Shown here: one piece after another, positions 19,606 to 32,124 of the stretch
Layout: each line of letters begins with the position of its first letter
Numbering within the stretch: position 1 is the stretch's first letter
Assembly (NCBI RefSeq): GCF_028885435.1
Contig: NZ_CP118522.1
Coordinates: forward strand, 1 to 64,000
DNA from: Mesomycoplasma ovipneumoniae ATCC 29419
GTDB taxonomy: Bacteria > Bacillota_I > Bacilli_A > Mycoplasmatales > Metamycoplasmataceae
DNA length: 64,000 nucleotides
Reading direction: 5' to 3'
Notes under the pieces: generated by a model
The model's database searches: none
The model's input: only the letters and a program-made list of their open reading frames with translations
What the model was told of the DNA's origin: nothing
Made by a program: the position numbers and the translations under genes

Positions 19606-22600
19606 ATGCACGAAAAAAACAAAAATTCATTAATATTAGCACTGACCGCTGTTGGTGGTGTTGCTATTTTTGCGACAACGATTGGACTTGTAACTCGAAT
19701 TCGCTATACAGGAGAAAATCCGCGAGCTGAGTTAGAAAATTTAGTTTCTCGAATCCAAAATGTTGCCTTTAAATCCGACGTCTTTGATGATTCTACAACA
19801 TATAGTCAAATAAAAGCACAACTTTTTGACGACAGTGGAAAATTATTAGCAGGCACAGATTTAAATAAATTTATATCTTTTTACACACAAGTTAACTCCA
19901 AACTACGCAAATTTGAGCCAACTTTTGCACCAAATAAACCATTTTTAGAGTTTGTTGACTTAATTCCAAACGATAATGATCAAAGTTTTGAGCTTCGTTT
20001 CCGCGCAAAACACCAAATTGACAATAATCACACAGCATTTTCAACAATTATTTCTAAAAAAGTTTCATTTGCACAACGTTCACAATTTGCTCTTGCCGAA
20101 TTTAATTCCAATTTAGAAAAAATTACTAAAAGCTTCAAAGAAAACATCCAAAATTTAAGAAGAACAGGATTTAGCTCCAATTTTTCAAGTCCTAATTTAA
20201 TTGATCAAAAAATCGCATCCTTAACCCGTGTTGAGGATTTTGCCGCTGATGTTAATAAAGCTGGAACTCAACTTGAGGCAGTTGAAAAAATATCTCAATA
20301 TTTCCCGGATTTTCAAAAAATAATTAACGAGTTAAATTTTGATCAAAATAATTCTTTCCCTTTTAAACAAGGAACAATTTACAATTTTAGTTTAGAAAAA
20401 CATCCTGGAACAAATAATTTTATTTCAGTTGATTCAAACTCAGTTCCAAGTTTTTTAGTTAAAGCTGAATTGACTGATGATGCAAAATTTGAGCTTAAAA
20501 ATTTCAACATTGAGGACGCTCAGTTAATTGAAAAAATTGACTTAGTTCCCCAAGTTAGTTCAGGTTCTGAATCAAGTCAAGATGCAAATAATGAAGGAAA
20601 AACCGATGAATCTGGCGAAAAACAAGTAAAAAAAGCAACTTATTTTGCTGATTTAGATGACATTTTATCTAAAATTTCACTCAGAAAATTAAATTTTCTT
20701 GATTTTAAAGTTGCTCCTGGGCAAATTGCACAAACCTCTACAACTGTTGCGGCTAGTTCACTTTCTTCATCAACTTCTGAGCCATTAGCACAACTTCAGC
20801 AAGTAAATTCAGTCCAATTATTTCAAGAGCAAGTGCAAGGACAACAAGAAGGACAAGGGCAAACAGGAACACAAACACAAAACGGAGACCAAGCACAAAA
20901 TGGAGGGCAAGCTCAAGCACAAGATGGAGTTCAAGCACAAGGAGCTGAAGGTGGTCAACCCCAACCCGAATCCTCAGAACAAGTTCCCGCTCCTGAAACA
21001 AAAACCGACAGTTTTGAACAATTTGCTAACAAACTTACCGTTAATTCGACTACTTCGATAGAATTTTTAGAAAAAATAAATAAAGATCTATATAAATCAA
21101 ATCAAGATCAATCTAAATCTGTTGTAAAAGCCATCGAAGATAATCTTTTAATAAATCCGATTTCTCTTGATTTTGGCGAATTTTCTCCATATTTTTCACA
21201 AAAAAAAGTGTCAGGAGTTGATTTTCAGCTTGATATTAATCGTGCAAAAGCAACATCAAGTACTCTTGAAATTCCGGTAAATATTAACCTTTATTCAAGT
21301 TTTTTTGGTGATAAAAATCCTAGACTATTAAAATCAAAAAAAGAAACTTTTGAAATAAAATATTTCAAACAAAATGATGGAACAACTGGTACAACTCATC
21401 AACTTGACAAAAATCGTCAAGATTTTTACTTTATTAATTCTTTACCAGAACAAACTTCTTCTACTACCACTTCATCAACTCAACCTAAAATTCATGAAGA
21501 AAAAATTGTAACCGCAACTTCATTTATTTCCAAAACTGAGTTAGAAAAATTAATTGAAAACGATAATCAAAAATCTGAAGAATTAAAGCAAATTTTATCA
21601 AATCAGTTCCAGTATGGATATGACTTTAATCCTCATGAATCAATGCTAAAATCATGAACAGGAAATCAAAAGTTCCCTAAATTACATGATTTTTCTGATT
21701 TTCAATCTGATGATCAAACAAGCACACACTTTGGAATTAAATCTTTAAAGTCTAAGAAATTTTTCACAAACGAGCATGATGTTGCTGCTTTTTATGCTTA
21801 TTTATTAAGTATGGAGCCAACTGAAATTTTAGAATATCTTTTTGAGATTGCAAAATCAGCAAACTTAATTGATCCTAATGAAAAAATAAATGTAAATGAT
21901 ATTAAAGAAGGTAACATTTTTAGAACTGCAGAAGGTATAAAATTTAAATCTAAGTCTAACATTATGGGTCTGGATTTTAACGGTCATGTTAAAACTTTCG
22001 ATAAAAGAGGTTGAATTTCTAACTTATTTTTACCAAAAACTATCGCTGATAAATTCAAAGACAACCGTGATGATGACAAAATTTTTGAAGAACTTAACAA
22101 AATAAGTCCAGCAAAAATTCAACAAGATTCTTCAACAAACACAAGCACAGCCGAAGATATCTACAAAGATATTCGCGAAAACACTAAAAAAATTAATCAA
22201 GCTAATAACAATTCAAGTTCAGGCGGTGGAGTCTTAGCATTAGTTTCAACCGACACTACCCAAACTCAACAAGCCGCTAAACCTGTTGAAGAATTAGTGA
22301 AAGATTTTTATTCAACAAAAACAGAAAAACTGACAAATTTAAAAGATTTATTACTTGCATTTTATGTTAAGGCTAAAGAACTTAATAATTTTAGAGCTTG
22401 AGCAAAAGTTAGTTCAGGTTTAGATTATCAAATAGTTTTTGAAAAACAAACTGGAGCAGCAAATTATTCAACAGGAACCGATATTCCGGACGGATCTGAA
22501 GGGTACAATCTTACTTATTATTACAAAATTTTCAATAAAGAAACTAAGGTTGAAGAATATCAAAGTCCAAAAACAGCTTTAAAAATATTAGTTTCTAAAA

Positions 22601-23118
22601 TAGATCAAAAACAATCTGAAGAAAAAAAGACCCTAAATCAAGCAGTTTTGAGTATTCCACCTTCTTATTCTTTGATTCAATATGAAAAAGCTGAATTTGA
22701 AAAAATAGCTACCCAAACTAGTGGTGATCAAGCTTCAAAAAAAGCTTTTGAAGAAACAAAAGAATTTAAAGAAATTCAAGAAATTATTAAAAAACAAGAT
22801 CCAAATTTAGTCCTTAGTGTTAAATCTGAAACAAAAGATATTTTCCATCCTGACACAACAAAAATAGTTCTCCTTGAAGTTACAAAAAAAGTTCAAAGTG
22901 AAACTGAATCTACCGAAAATTCAACTCAAAGTAGTGAAAAATCTCAACTTAATTTCCAAATTAGAATTCAAAAACTTCCAGAACCAGCTAAACCAGAGGC
23001 TTCAGAAATGACTAATCCAAGCGGTTCAGAAGCAACAGCCGCAACAACCGAAGCAAACTCAACAACTTCAGCAACCCAAACAAGTTCAACAACTTCAGAA
23101 ACAAGCTCAACAAGCTAA
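19606..23118 (+). CDS. P97-family surface adhesin paralog 1
   Basis: 1170 aa with many TGA-Trp codons. A single N-terminal membrane anchor (about residues 8-28) follows a short basic-polar head, then a long extracellular region. The stretch from about 680 to 850 (LKSWTGNQKFP, KSKKFFTNEHDVAAFYAYLL, ILEYLFEIAKSANL) matches the region of P97 just before its cilium-binding R1 repeat. Only one R1-type pentapeptide, AAKPV at residues 890-894, is present where P97 has an array. A Gln/Gly-rich low-complexity stretch spans about 405-465 and the C-terminus is Ser/Thr-rich. P97 paralogs are commonly cleaved on the cell surface. Paired with the P102 paralog 42 bp downstream. Confidence 0.88.
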
Positions 23119-23160
23119 ATAACCCAATACAACCACATAATTTTTAGAAAGTAGAAAGAC

Positions 23161-26100
23161 ATGCTTAATAAAATAAACAAAATAAAAAATGCAAAAACAA
23201 TAATTTCAACAGGTTTTTCGATTACAGCAATTCTTACAACGATTGTTGCAGTTCCAATTGGTCTAACAATTTTTGAGCGTTCATATAGTTCACAAATTTT
23301 TGGTAATGTTGATAAAAATGAGGTTGTTAGTCTAAAAACTCAGACAACTTTTAGCGAGGAAGATTTTATTAATGCCCTTAATAATCTAAAATTGCACGAT
23401 GAGTACAAAAATTTATCAGCAAAAACAGCCCTTGCACTGGCTAAAAATCCTTCATATGCATTTAATTTTTTAAATGCATATGACTTTAGTCCAATAACAA
23501 AACATAATTTCCGGGTAGTTTTAGACATTGAAAAAGCAAATCCATCAGGCACTGAAGTGAAAAATGTTGTAGTTTATGCTCATTCAGATCCACTTAAACT
23601 TACTTATTCAAAACAAGTTGACCTTAAAGGTTTTGCTCAAAGTGATAAGTCTGATGGTGATTTAGTTGGATTCCAAATTGATCTTGAAAAATCAAATTTA
23701 GAACTTTCTGCAGCAAAAAGTTCTAAATTGACAGCTTCAGAAGTTGCTTTTAAACTTGACAATGATTTTCAAGCTTCATACAAAATATCACGCTCAAAAT
23801 CTCAAGCATTTTCTGATGCTTTATTCCAAAATGGCTTAACTTATAATTTAGTTAACACATTAGGTTTGCCAACAATTTTGGAAAAAGGTTATGTTTTGTC
23901 TCCAAAAACAGTTGAAAACCAAAAAGCTAAACAAGAAAAAATGGTTATGATAGGTGATTCAGACACCAAAAGAGTTGATAGCTTAATGAATGTTAAAAAC
24001 TTGGTTTTCAAAAATCATGACGATAAAGTTGGTACTCTTTCAATTTCTTTTGAGCTAATTGACCCAACCGGGAAAATTGTCAAGGAATTTGACTTCCCAA
24101 TTTTAGGAATTAAAAAATTAAGCGTTGATGTAAAAGATGTTGAAAAACAAATTCTTTCACAATTTAGTGATTTAGTTCAATTAAAACCTTTGGTTCAACT
24201 AGCGCTTGTCAAAGATAATCAAAGTTTGGCTCAAACTATTTACACCGATAATAAGCCCGTTAATCTCGCAGCACTCTTGAGTAAAATTACGCAAAACTCT
24301 CAACAAATTGGACGACATAATCAAGTTTCAACCCAACTTTTCCAAGATCCAGGGCAAAATTCACAAGCTAATGATGACAAAGTTGAAATAAACCGCCAAG
24401 ATTTTAGTACTTTTTTCAATTCAAAGTCTGATAGAATCCAAATTCCTGAACTTGATGGTTATTTTGTTGAAATTAACAAAATTGATTTAGCAAAAAATTT
24501 ATCCCAAGAGCAAAAAGATAAACTTTTAAAAGAAAATAAGGTTTCTTTTGATGTTGATTTTCAAATAAAAAAACAACTAAATATTCAAGCACCTTACCTT
24601 GAAAGTGAATTTGTTAAGTCAAATTATCCGGAAGTTCTTAAATCTTCACTTGCCAGTTTAGGAAAAGGAAATGACTCTAAATTTGTTTTAGTTGATCTTG
24701 GTTCTTCAAAATCTACTCTTGAAGTTCAACTTGATTATGATGAAAATCAGCGAAAACTTCTAAATTCCGCTCTAAAACAAAATTCACAAATTGACTTTTC
24801 AAATCTTGACAAAATTGACTTTCAAGATCCAAAAATTCAAAATTTTAATCCTCTAGCTAAAACTTTTGAATTCAAGGAAAATCCTAATGGCCCAAAATTA
24901 ACTTTAGAATATGTTAAATCTCTAGTTTCAGAAGTTGTTGAAGATGCTAAAAATCAAAAAACATTTGATCAAGTAGCTAGAAAACTTTATTTCTTAGATC
25001 ACGGATACCAACCAGAAGATGTTGCTAAATTAGAAGAATACAATAAAAAATATTCAGCAATGTTTTCTCAAAGTGAGAAAAAATCTGAAGAAAAAGATAA
25101 AAAAGAAGAAAAATCAACACAAGATCAAACTTCAACTACACCTCCGGCTTCAAATTCAACTCCAGCTCAAGGTTCAACTTCAACTGAAGGAAATTCCCAA
25201 GCAACAACTGGTGCATCAACAGGTGCTGCCACTTCTACAACGGCTCCTGCAGTAACTACTGCTGCAACCCCTGTACAAGCATCTGCTCTTCAAGATCCAC
25301 CTCAAGAAACAACAACCACAACACCTGAAAAAGATAAAACACCAGAAAAAACTGAAGTTACAGATGGTTTAGGTATTAAACTCTGGTCATTTTTACAAAA
25401 ATCTAACTATCCACAATCAGAAAATTCTGATATTTCTTATGATGTTGTTAAAAATTCTAACAGCCAAATTGATGTAGTTATGAGTTTTACTCCAAAAACA
25501 ACTGGAGAAACTACATCAAAACCAGCAAAATTAATTTTTTCAATTCAAAATCTTGAAGACAATCAATCTTATGATTACTTAGTTAAACATAATCCGCTAC
25601 TTCTTTTTGATTTTAGAAAAAATCAAAAAACTGAAAATGGAGAAGTTTCAAAAATTTCATCATTAAATCGAACTGACGTTGAAATTGAACTAAATAGTAA
25701 AACAAGTGAAGAAACAGAAGAGCCTGAAGAGCAAGAGGAAGAAGTTTCAATGCCAGCCTCAATGCCGGTTGCGGAAACTACTCAAACTAGCGAAACTGCC
25801 GCCGCCGCTCCTTCAACTCCAGTTCAAAATACCGCTACCCCAGAAGATGGAATTATACTAAACAAGGCTGTAATTTTAGGAAAAGATAATCAACCCGCGC
25901 TTAAAAATGGTGTTGTAATGTTAGCTTTTAGCCTAAAAAACATTGCTAAAAACAAAAAAACTCATTTACTTTCATCTAAAGAAGGTAAAGGCTTATTTAT
26001 TTCAAAAGTTGATTCTAATAATAAAGAGACTTTAGTAATTGGTCTAGACCAAAACGGTTCTAATGCTGCCTCAGGTGAAGCCGCCCACCCAGTAGTTGGT

Positions 26101-26547
26101 TTAATTTCTGGTGTTCAAGGTAATGCAGCTGGACTTTTTGAAATTAAACAGTCTAAACTTGAAAAAAGCACCACAGCACCGCTAAGTTTTGATATTTTTT
26201 CACAAAAAAACATCAATTTAACTAATCAAAGTGCTAATTTTGATTTACTTAAAGAAGATGACTTATTATTCTTAACTATCTCTAAAAAAGATGCTAATTA
26301 CACATTTACTTTAAGTTCATTTCGTAACCCATTGTCTCAAAAAATTGTATCTAATTTAAATTTAGAAGACACATTCCGTGATACATATAATGGTCACCTT
26401 GATTGAAGCTATTTAGGTCCAAACCCAAAAAATGAATCTACAGTAACTGTTCGTGGTCTAGCAATTTATGATTCTGTAGATTCTGCAAACCAAGAATCAA
26501 TCTCTCAAGAACTCACAAATGCATTTATTAAGGAACTAACTAGATAG
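23161..26547 (+). CDS. P102-family surface protein paralog 1
   Basis: 1128 aa, one TGA-Trp at 26404. An N-terminal transmembrane anchor (about 15-38) is followed by a head resembling P102, including EEDFINALNNLKL, LSAKTALALAKN and NVVVYAHSD..LTYSKQVDLKGF. Two low-complexity Thr/Ser/Ala/Pro/Gln-rich linkers (about residues 640-725 and 855-900) probably separate domains and are candidates for proteolytic processing. P102 proteins pair with P97 partners and bind host matrix or plasminogen in related species; binding here is inference. The AGAAAG before ATG is a weak ribosome-binding site. Confidence 0.87.
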
Positions 26548-26560
26548 TTTTCCTGTCTGT

Positions 26561-26578
26561 AAAAAAAAAAAAAAAAAA
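26561..26578. repeat. A18 homopolymer tract upstream of the 5S rRNA promoter
   Basis: Eighteen A residues ending 27 bp before the 5S -10 box. Long enough to vary by slippage. See findings for the shared spacing at four promoters. Confidence 0.9.
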
Positions 26579-26582
26579 TATT

Positions 26583-26611
26583 TTGCAAAAAAATTTTTTT
26601 TGTGATATAAT
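26583..26611 (+). promoter_or_regulatory. 5S rRNA promoter
   Basis: -35 TTGCAA (26583-26588), 17-bp spacer, -10 TATAAT (26606-26611), with the RNA expected to begin about 26620. Confidence 0.75.
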
Positions 26612-26620
26612 TATAAACAT

Positions 26621-26725
26621 AACAGTAACAATAGCAAAAGGGATCACCTGAACCCATTCCGAACTCAGTAGTTAAGCCTTTTTACGCCGACGATACTAGA
26701 AATAGGAAAATAGGGAGTTACTGTT
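26621..26725 (+). rRNA. rrf: 5S ribosomal RNA
   Basis: About 105 nt. Terminal helix I forms between AACAGTAAC (26621-26629) and GTTACTGTT (26717-26725). The internal GATCACCTGAACCCATTCCG and CGAACTCAGTAGTTAAGC are the conserved helix II/III sequences of bacterial 5S. It stands alone, without 16S or 23S in the window, as in this mycoplasma group where the 5S gene is separate. Confidence 0.93.
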
Positions 26726-26760
26726 TTTTTTATTTTCTTGAATAAATAAAAAAACAGTAA
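26718..26760. terminator. Terminator overlapping the 3' end of 5S rRNA
   Basis: TTACTG followed by eight T and ATTT is mirrored by AAAT, seven A and CAGTAA, giving a long hairpin that can act on either strand. Confidence 0.6.
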
Positions 26761-26824
26761 AATAACAAAAAATAGTTAAAATAAGCCAAAAAACGCTTAA
26801 AAATAGCCCAAAAAGAGTTAAATT

Positions 26825-27679
26825 ATGACTTTCAGTCAACAAGCAAAACTTGAAATTTTAGCAAATCGACTAACTCGACCAAAATTTAATTCCTTAGTTA
26901 AAGGTTTAATTTTTTCATCATCACTCGATGATGATCCAAACTTTTTTATACTAAGAATCAACAAAAATGAAATTAATTCTCGATTAATTGATATTTTTCA
27001 AAAATTTCAATTGTTTTTTTCAGAAACTAGAAAAAACAAAAATTGGATCTGTATTGAGAAAAAATTAATTAAAATTGATAAAACACCTGAGAATATTCAA
27101 TATTTTTTTGCCGGACTTTTCATAGGAGGAGGATCGATTTCACCGCTAGGGTCAAAATCTTACCACCTTGAAATTTCATTTTTGGATAAATCAAAATGTG
27201 AAAAAGTTTTAAATATTTTGCGCCAGAATCAATTAGAGTTCACTTTTAAGCAAATTTTTTATCAGAACCGCTTAAAAATTTACTTAAAAAAAGTTAACGA
27301 AATAATTTATTTTTTAATGGCTATCGGCGCACTTGAACAAGCTTCAAAACTAGAAATTTTGAGAATTGAACGCGATCATTACCTTAACGCTAACAGAATC
27401 ACAAATTTTGACATAAAAAATGCCAAAAAGATAAGTGAATCATCAACAAACTTTATTAAAAAATGAAATTTAATTAAAAAATACAATCTAACATCGCAAT
27501 TTAGCGACCAAGAATTAATTTTCTTTGAAATCCGGCAAAAAAATCCTGAATTAAGTTTGCAAGAAATTTGTAAAATTCTAAAAAAAGAGTATAATATTAT
27601 TAGAACAAAAGCAGGCCTAAACTATTGGCTTGTCAAGTCTAATAAAATTTTAGAAAAAGGAGTGAAAAATGCTCAATAG
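26825..27679 (+). CDS. whiA: DNA-binding protein WhiA
   Basis: 284 aa with TGA-Trp at 27464. The N-terminal half is a degenerate LAGLIDADG homing-endonuclease fold (FAGLFIGGGSI) and the C-terminal half a helix-turn-helix (PELSLQEICKILKKEYNIIRTKAGLNYWL, ends residue about 280). WhiA controls division or sporulation genes in Gram-positive bacteria; in mycoplasmas of this group it may bind ribosomal-protein promoters. It overlaps the next gene by 11 bp. Confidence 0.88.
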
Positions 27680-28466
27680 AATTATTTTTGACCGCAAAGA
27701 CTGACGTGCTTATAGCCGAGCAGACGAAGCTACAAAAAAACTAACAAATAAATTGTTGTCTTTTTCCATTATGTGATTAGGGGTTGCAATTTTACTTGTT
27801 GGCTTAATTACGTTTGCAATTTTATCAATAGACTCATTATTTGGTGCTTATGTAAGAATGCTTCACAGTATTACATCAAGGTTTACTGGTCTTTTACTAT
27901 TTTTTCTTTTACTTATTGCAGTAAATTTTGGACTGTCATATTATATAGGTAAATGAGCATTAGCCGATAACCCGCCAACAATCGTTCTTGTTTTGCTCTT
28001 TTTTGTTTTTGTAATGGCTAATTCTTTCCTTATTCCAATGATCTTCGCTTATCAAATAGCCTTAGGACAAGGTAGCTATATAATGATTGCAGTTGGTGGT
28101 GCTGGTGGTTTAATGGCCCTAATTGGAATTTTAGGTTATTTCCAAGTTATTAATTTTGGTAAATTACTACCTTTAATTTTCATTGGTCTTTTTATTGAAT
28201 TAATTCTTTTAATTGTTTCCTATTTTGTTTTTTCTTCATTCGTAGACACCTTATACTCATTTGTTGGTATTACAGTTACATTAGGAATGATCGGATATGA
28301 GTTTTGAAGCATCAGAAATCAAGCATCTACAATTTTAGCCAGTTACAATAGTCATACAGAAATTAAACGTGTTTTTTTAAGATTAGCAATCTGAAATGCA
28401 CTTAGTTTATATATTTCTTTCCTTCGTTTAGTATTGCACATATTAAGATTTTTGAACAGACGTTAA
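27669..28466 (+). CDS. Bax-inhibitor-1/YccA-family membrane protein
   Basis: 265 aa, about seven hydrophobic segments spread over residues 30-265. The pattern of alternating helices and the GMIGYEFWSIRNQ segment (family AYDTQKIK) fit the BI-1/YccA family, which in bacteria interacts with FtsH-type quality control or leaks Ca2+. The assignment is by topology and this short motif, so another mollicute membrane family is possible. It starts inside the 3' end of whiA (AAAGGAG before the ATG), so the two are coupled. Confidence 0.65.
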
Positions 28467-28510
28467 AATATATAATTTAGCTCTATTTTCAAATATTTTT
28501 TAAGGATTTT

Positions 28511-29068
28511 ATGCAAAAAAAAGTAATTTTAGTTGATATTGAGATTGACAAAGGTTCGAACATTAAATATGAAATTGACCCCAAAACTAAAAAATTAGTT
28601 GTTGATAGAATTCTTCGTGGTGATTTTGTTTACCCAGCTAACTATGGAAGCATTCCTGAGACACTAGATTGAGACGGCGATCCATTAGATGTTTTAGTTT
28701 ATTCTAGCCAAAAATTTTTACCTGGATCACAATTAAATGCTAGAGTTTTAGCCGCCCTTGAAATGATAGATGACGGTGAAATTGACACAAAATTAATTGC
28801 AGTTCATCATGATGACTATCGTTTAGATCATATTAATTCAATGGACGATCTACCTCAGGAGTGATTAGATTCAATTCATTATTTTTTTAGCAATTATAAA
28901 AATTGAAAACGCCCCGGAATTACAAAAGTCTCAAAATTTATCTCTCTTGATGAGGCAATTAAAGAATTTGAAACTTGCACTAAACTTTATGAAGATTTTC
29001 ACCATTATTCAAAAGAAGATTTTCTTAAAACAATGCAAGAAAAATTCCCAGAAAAATATCAAAAATAA
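28511..29068 (+). CDS. ppa: Inorganic pyrophosphatase (family I)
   Basis: 185 aa. Hydrolyses pyrophosphate to drive nucleic acid and tRNA synthesis. [41 protein letters not shown] and a C-terminal FSNYKNWKRPG match the family, including the [10 protein letters not shown] metal-binding block. TGA-Trp in LDWDGD and QEWLD. Confidence 0.95.
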
Positions 29069-29073
29069 CCCAA

Positions 29074-29114
29074 ACACATTTTTTTGTTAGCAAAGCAAAA
29101 AAATGTGTTTTTTT
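29074..29114 (+). terminator. Terminator after ppa
   Basis: Arms ACACATTTTTTTG (29074-29086) and CAAAAAAATGTGT (29096-29108) followed by a T-run. Confidence 0.8.
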
Positions 29115-29118
29115 ATGA

Positions 29119-29124
29119 TATAAT
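29119..29124 (+). promoter_or_regulatory. -10 box of the BMP transporter operon
   Basis: TATAAT in TGATATAAT, 42 bp before the lipoprotein ATG; AAGAGGAG precedes the ATG. Confidence 0.65.
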
Positions 29125-29166
29125 AAAAAAACAACAAAAAACATTATTTAAACCCAAGAGGAGAAT

Positions 29167-30516
29167 ATGAAAACTAAGTGAAACAAGTTTTTAAAACTAG
29201 GTTTAGTTATGCCAATTTCTGTAATTGGAGTTATTGCTAGTTGCGGTAATGGTCACTCAAATGATGAGGGAACTAAAAAAACTCCTGAAACACCAACAAA
29301 CCCAGGTTCAGGCCAAACACAAAGCATTAGCGATGTTTCCAAGATTTCTGAATTAGTTTCATCCCGTAAAGCTGAAATAAGTGCAGCAAAAGCAGATCCT
29401 TCCAAACATTTTGCAATGAATATGGCAATTGTAACAGCTGATGGAACTGTTACTGACAAGTCTTTTAATCAGTCAAGTTGAGAGGCGATTCAACAAATGG
29501 CTGCAATAACAGGCGGAGAAATCACCTCCATTGATAGCAGTACTGATAGTTTATCACAAAAATATAATTCCTTAATTAACACAAATAAAAACATTTGAGT
29601 TCTTTCTGGATTTCAACATAATGAAGCTTTACAATCTTGACTTGCTATTCCAGAAAATAAACAATCATTTACTAGTAAAAAAATAATTGTTATTGGAATT
29701 GACTTACCTGGTTTGGATGATGTAATTCCACAAGGTCAATACATCCGTTTAAATTATAAATCTGAAGAAGCAGGATATCTTGCAGGTTATGCAAATGCAG
29801 CGTTTTTAGCTGCTAAATATCCAAATGATGCAAATAAACGTTCTGCAATAACTGTAGGTGGTGGAGCTTTTGCCGCTGTTACTGACTTTATTGCTGGATA
29901 TTTGGCCGGAATTAAGGCATATAATGCCGCAAATCCTACCAAAAAAACTAAAATTACCGCTAATACAATCAAATTAGATACAAATTTTGCTGTCAATGCA
30001 ACAAGCAAACAAACACTTGAAGGTTTAGCGGCAAATGGTTCTCCTTCAACATTGCTAGCAGTGGCCGGTCCACTAACGGGTGTTTTTGCAGATATTGCCG
30101 CAGGAGATCATGATCGTTTTTTAATAGGGGTTGATACTGATCAGTCACTTGTTTATACAAATGCAACAAGAAGATTTTTCACATCAATTTTGAAAAATTT
30201 AGGATATTCGCTTTTTTCAGTTCTTGCCGATCTATATACTAAAAAATCAAGTTCAAAATATTTAGGCGGATTTGTTCAATCTCAAAAAAATGCATTTGTA
30301 AAACTTGGATATAAGGATAAATTTGTCGACATTGCCGATTCAACCCTACCAGATTCAGATAAAACTTTAGCCAATAAAGCAATCGAAGATGCAAAAAAAC
30401 ATTTTGAGGAAAAAACAGCAAACTCCACTGATGTTCGTAAAACATTAGAAATTCCAGAAATGGACAAAGATCAACAAGCTCGAATTAATAAGCTTGTTTC
30501 TGAAATTAATAAGTAA
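29167..30516 (+). CDS. BMP-family substrate-binding lipoprotein
   Basis: 449 aa. The signal peptide ends in a lipobox VIAS-C26 for lipidation by Lgt (42944). The mature protein has the BMP/Med fold: NMAIVTADGTVTDKSFNQSSWEA (family DVGxxxDxSFNQxxWE), GGGAFAAVTDFIAGYLAGIKA and VGVDTDQS-like LIGVDTDQS. BMP lipoproteins are the binding proteins of nucleoside ABC importers. It has its own promoter and a terminator at 30541, so it can be made in excess over the transport subunits, which are read from a second promoter. Confidence 0.92.
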
Positions 30517-30540
30517 TTTCAGACCTTTTTAAAACCAAGA

Positions 30541-30571
30541 AAAAATCCAGGCTATTTTGTCTGGATTTTTT
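30541..30571 (+). terminator. Terminator between lipoprotein and ATPase genes
   Basis: Arms AAAAATCCAG (30541-30550) and CTGGATTTTT (30561-30570) with a T-run. Confidence 0.8.
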
Positions 30572-30583
30572 AAATTTTTTTGC

Positions 30584-30589
30584 TAAAAT
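30584..30589 (+). promoter_or_regulatory. -10 box for the ATPase gene, leaderless
   Basis: TAAAAT in TGCTAAAAT, 8 bp before the ATG. There is no ribosome-binding site, and the transcript should start at or just before the ATG. Confidence 0.5.
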
Positions 30590-30597
30590 TTAATTAA

Positions 30598-32124
30598 ATG
30601 GACAGAGAAGAAAATGTAATTGAGTTTATTGGCGTTTCAAAAAAATTTGGCAACTTTTTTGCTAATAAAAACATTAGCTTTAAAGTTAAAAAAAACACAA
30701 TCCATGCACTAATTGGGGAAAATGGTGCCGGAAAATCAACACTTATGTCCACTCTTTTTGGAATTTATACACCAGATGAGGGACAAATAAAAGTAAACGG
30801 AAAGCAATCGTTTATTGACAATCCTAACCGTGCAAGCGACTTGGGAATAGGAATGGTTCATCAACATTTTAAACTAGTTGATGCTTATACTAATTTTGAA
30901 AACATTATTTTAGGACAGGAATTTACCCATCGCGGTGTTCTAAATCGACAATCTGCCCGTGAAAAAATTAAAAAAATACAGCAAATTTACAGTATTGAAT
31001 TTGATTTAGACCAAAAAACTGGCGATGCCTCTGTGGTTGTAAAACAGAAAATTGAAATTATAAAAATTTTATATCGCGACTCAGATATCTTAATTTTTGA
31101 CGAGCCAACAGCAATTCTATCGCCACAAGAAATTGATTCCTTTTTAGATATTTTAAGATTTTTTATTAAAACCGGTAAAACAATAATTTTTATATCACAT
31201 AAATTATCTGAAGTTAAACAGGTTGCAAATTCTGCAACCGTTTTGCGTCATGGAGAAGTCGTTGCTAATTTTGAAAATCTCGAAAACATCAGTATTTCCG
31301 AGATGACTGCGGCAATGGTTGGTAAAAAAGTTGTTAGCTCAAAAAATTTACTCAAAAAAGATTTCACTCAAGTTGGGCTAAAAGTTGAAAATCTTAGCGC
31401 TTCTTTTGATAAAAAAATCGAAAATTTAAACTTTGAAATTCACAAAGGCGAAATTTTTGCAATTGCAGGTATTGAAGGCAACGGTCAACTTGAGGTTGAG
31501 CTTGCAATTTCAGGTCTAATTCATTCAACAGGTAAAATTTTGGTTTATAACCAAAAGAACGAACCTATAAACTTAGAAAATTCAAGTGTTGCTTCTCGTT
31601 TTGGTTTAATTTCTTATGTTCCTAGTGACCGTCATAAATACGGAATAGTTTTAGATTTGCCAAATTTAGATAATTCAATAATAAGAAACATGAGAAATGA
31701 AAAATATGTTTCAAAAAAATATATAAAAACTCAAAAAGTTCAAGAATTATACGATAAAATTGTTGAACTTTTTGATGTAAGAGGTGATAAAACTGGCCAA
31801 AAAAATTCCCGACTTTTATCTGGGGGTAACCAACAAAAATTTGTTCTAGGCCGCGAAATTTTAACTGATCACGAAGTACTTTTAATAGTTCAGCCAACTC
31901 GTGGACTTGATATAGGGGCAATAAATTTAGTTCATCAAAAAATTCTTGAAGAAAAAAGCAAAAATAAAACAATTTTACTCATTTCATATGAGCTTGATGA
32001 AGTTTTGGCTCTAGCTGACACAATTTGCGTTATCAACAAAGGGCAAATTTCTAAAAAATATTTTGCAAATGAAATTGACCGTTATAAAATAGGTAGACTA
32101 ATGGCAGGTTTAAATCATGATTAA
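30598..32124 (+). CDS. Nucleoside/sugar ABC importer ATPase (duplicated ABC domains)
   Basis: 508 aa with two ABC cassettes in tandem, as in RbsA/NupO-type importers. The first has Walker A GENGAGKST, ILIFDEPTAILSP and a usual D-loop; the second has the degenerate P-loop GIEGNGQLE and LSGGNQQKFVLGRE signature with LIVQPTRGLD. It powers import with the two permeases that follow. It overlaps the first permease by 8 bp. Confidence 0.93.
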   Translation: MDREENVIEFIGVSKKFGNFFANKNISFKVKKNTIHALIGENGAGKSTLMSTLFGIYTPDEGQIKVNGKQSFIDNPNRASDLGIGMVHQHFKLVDAYTNFENIILGQEFTHRGVLNRQSAREKIKKIQQIYSIEFDLDQKTGDASVVVKQKIEIIKILYRDSDILIFDEPTAILSPQEIDSFLDILRFFIKTGKTIIFISHKLSEVKQVANSATVLRHGEVVANFENLENISISEMTAAMVGKKVVSSKNLLKKDFTQVGLKVENLSASFDKKIENLNFEIHKGEIFAIAGIEGNGQLEVELAISGLIHSTGKILVYNQKNEPINLENSSVASRFGLISYVPSDRHKYGIVLDLPNLDNSIIRNMRNEKYVSKKYIKTQKVQELYDKIVELFDVRGDKTGQKNSRLLSGGNQQKFVLGREILTDHEVLLIVQPTRGLDIGAINLVHQKILEEKSKNKTILLISYELDEVLALADTICVINKGQISKKYFANEIDRYKIGRLMAGLNHD

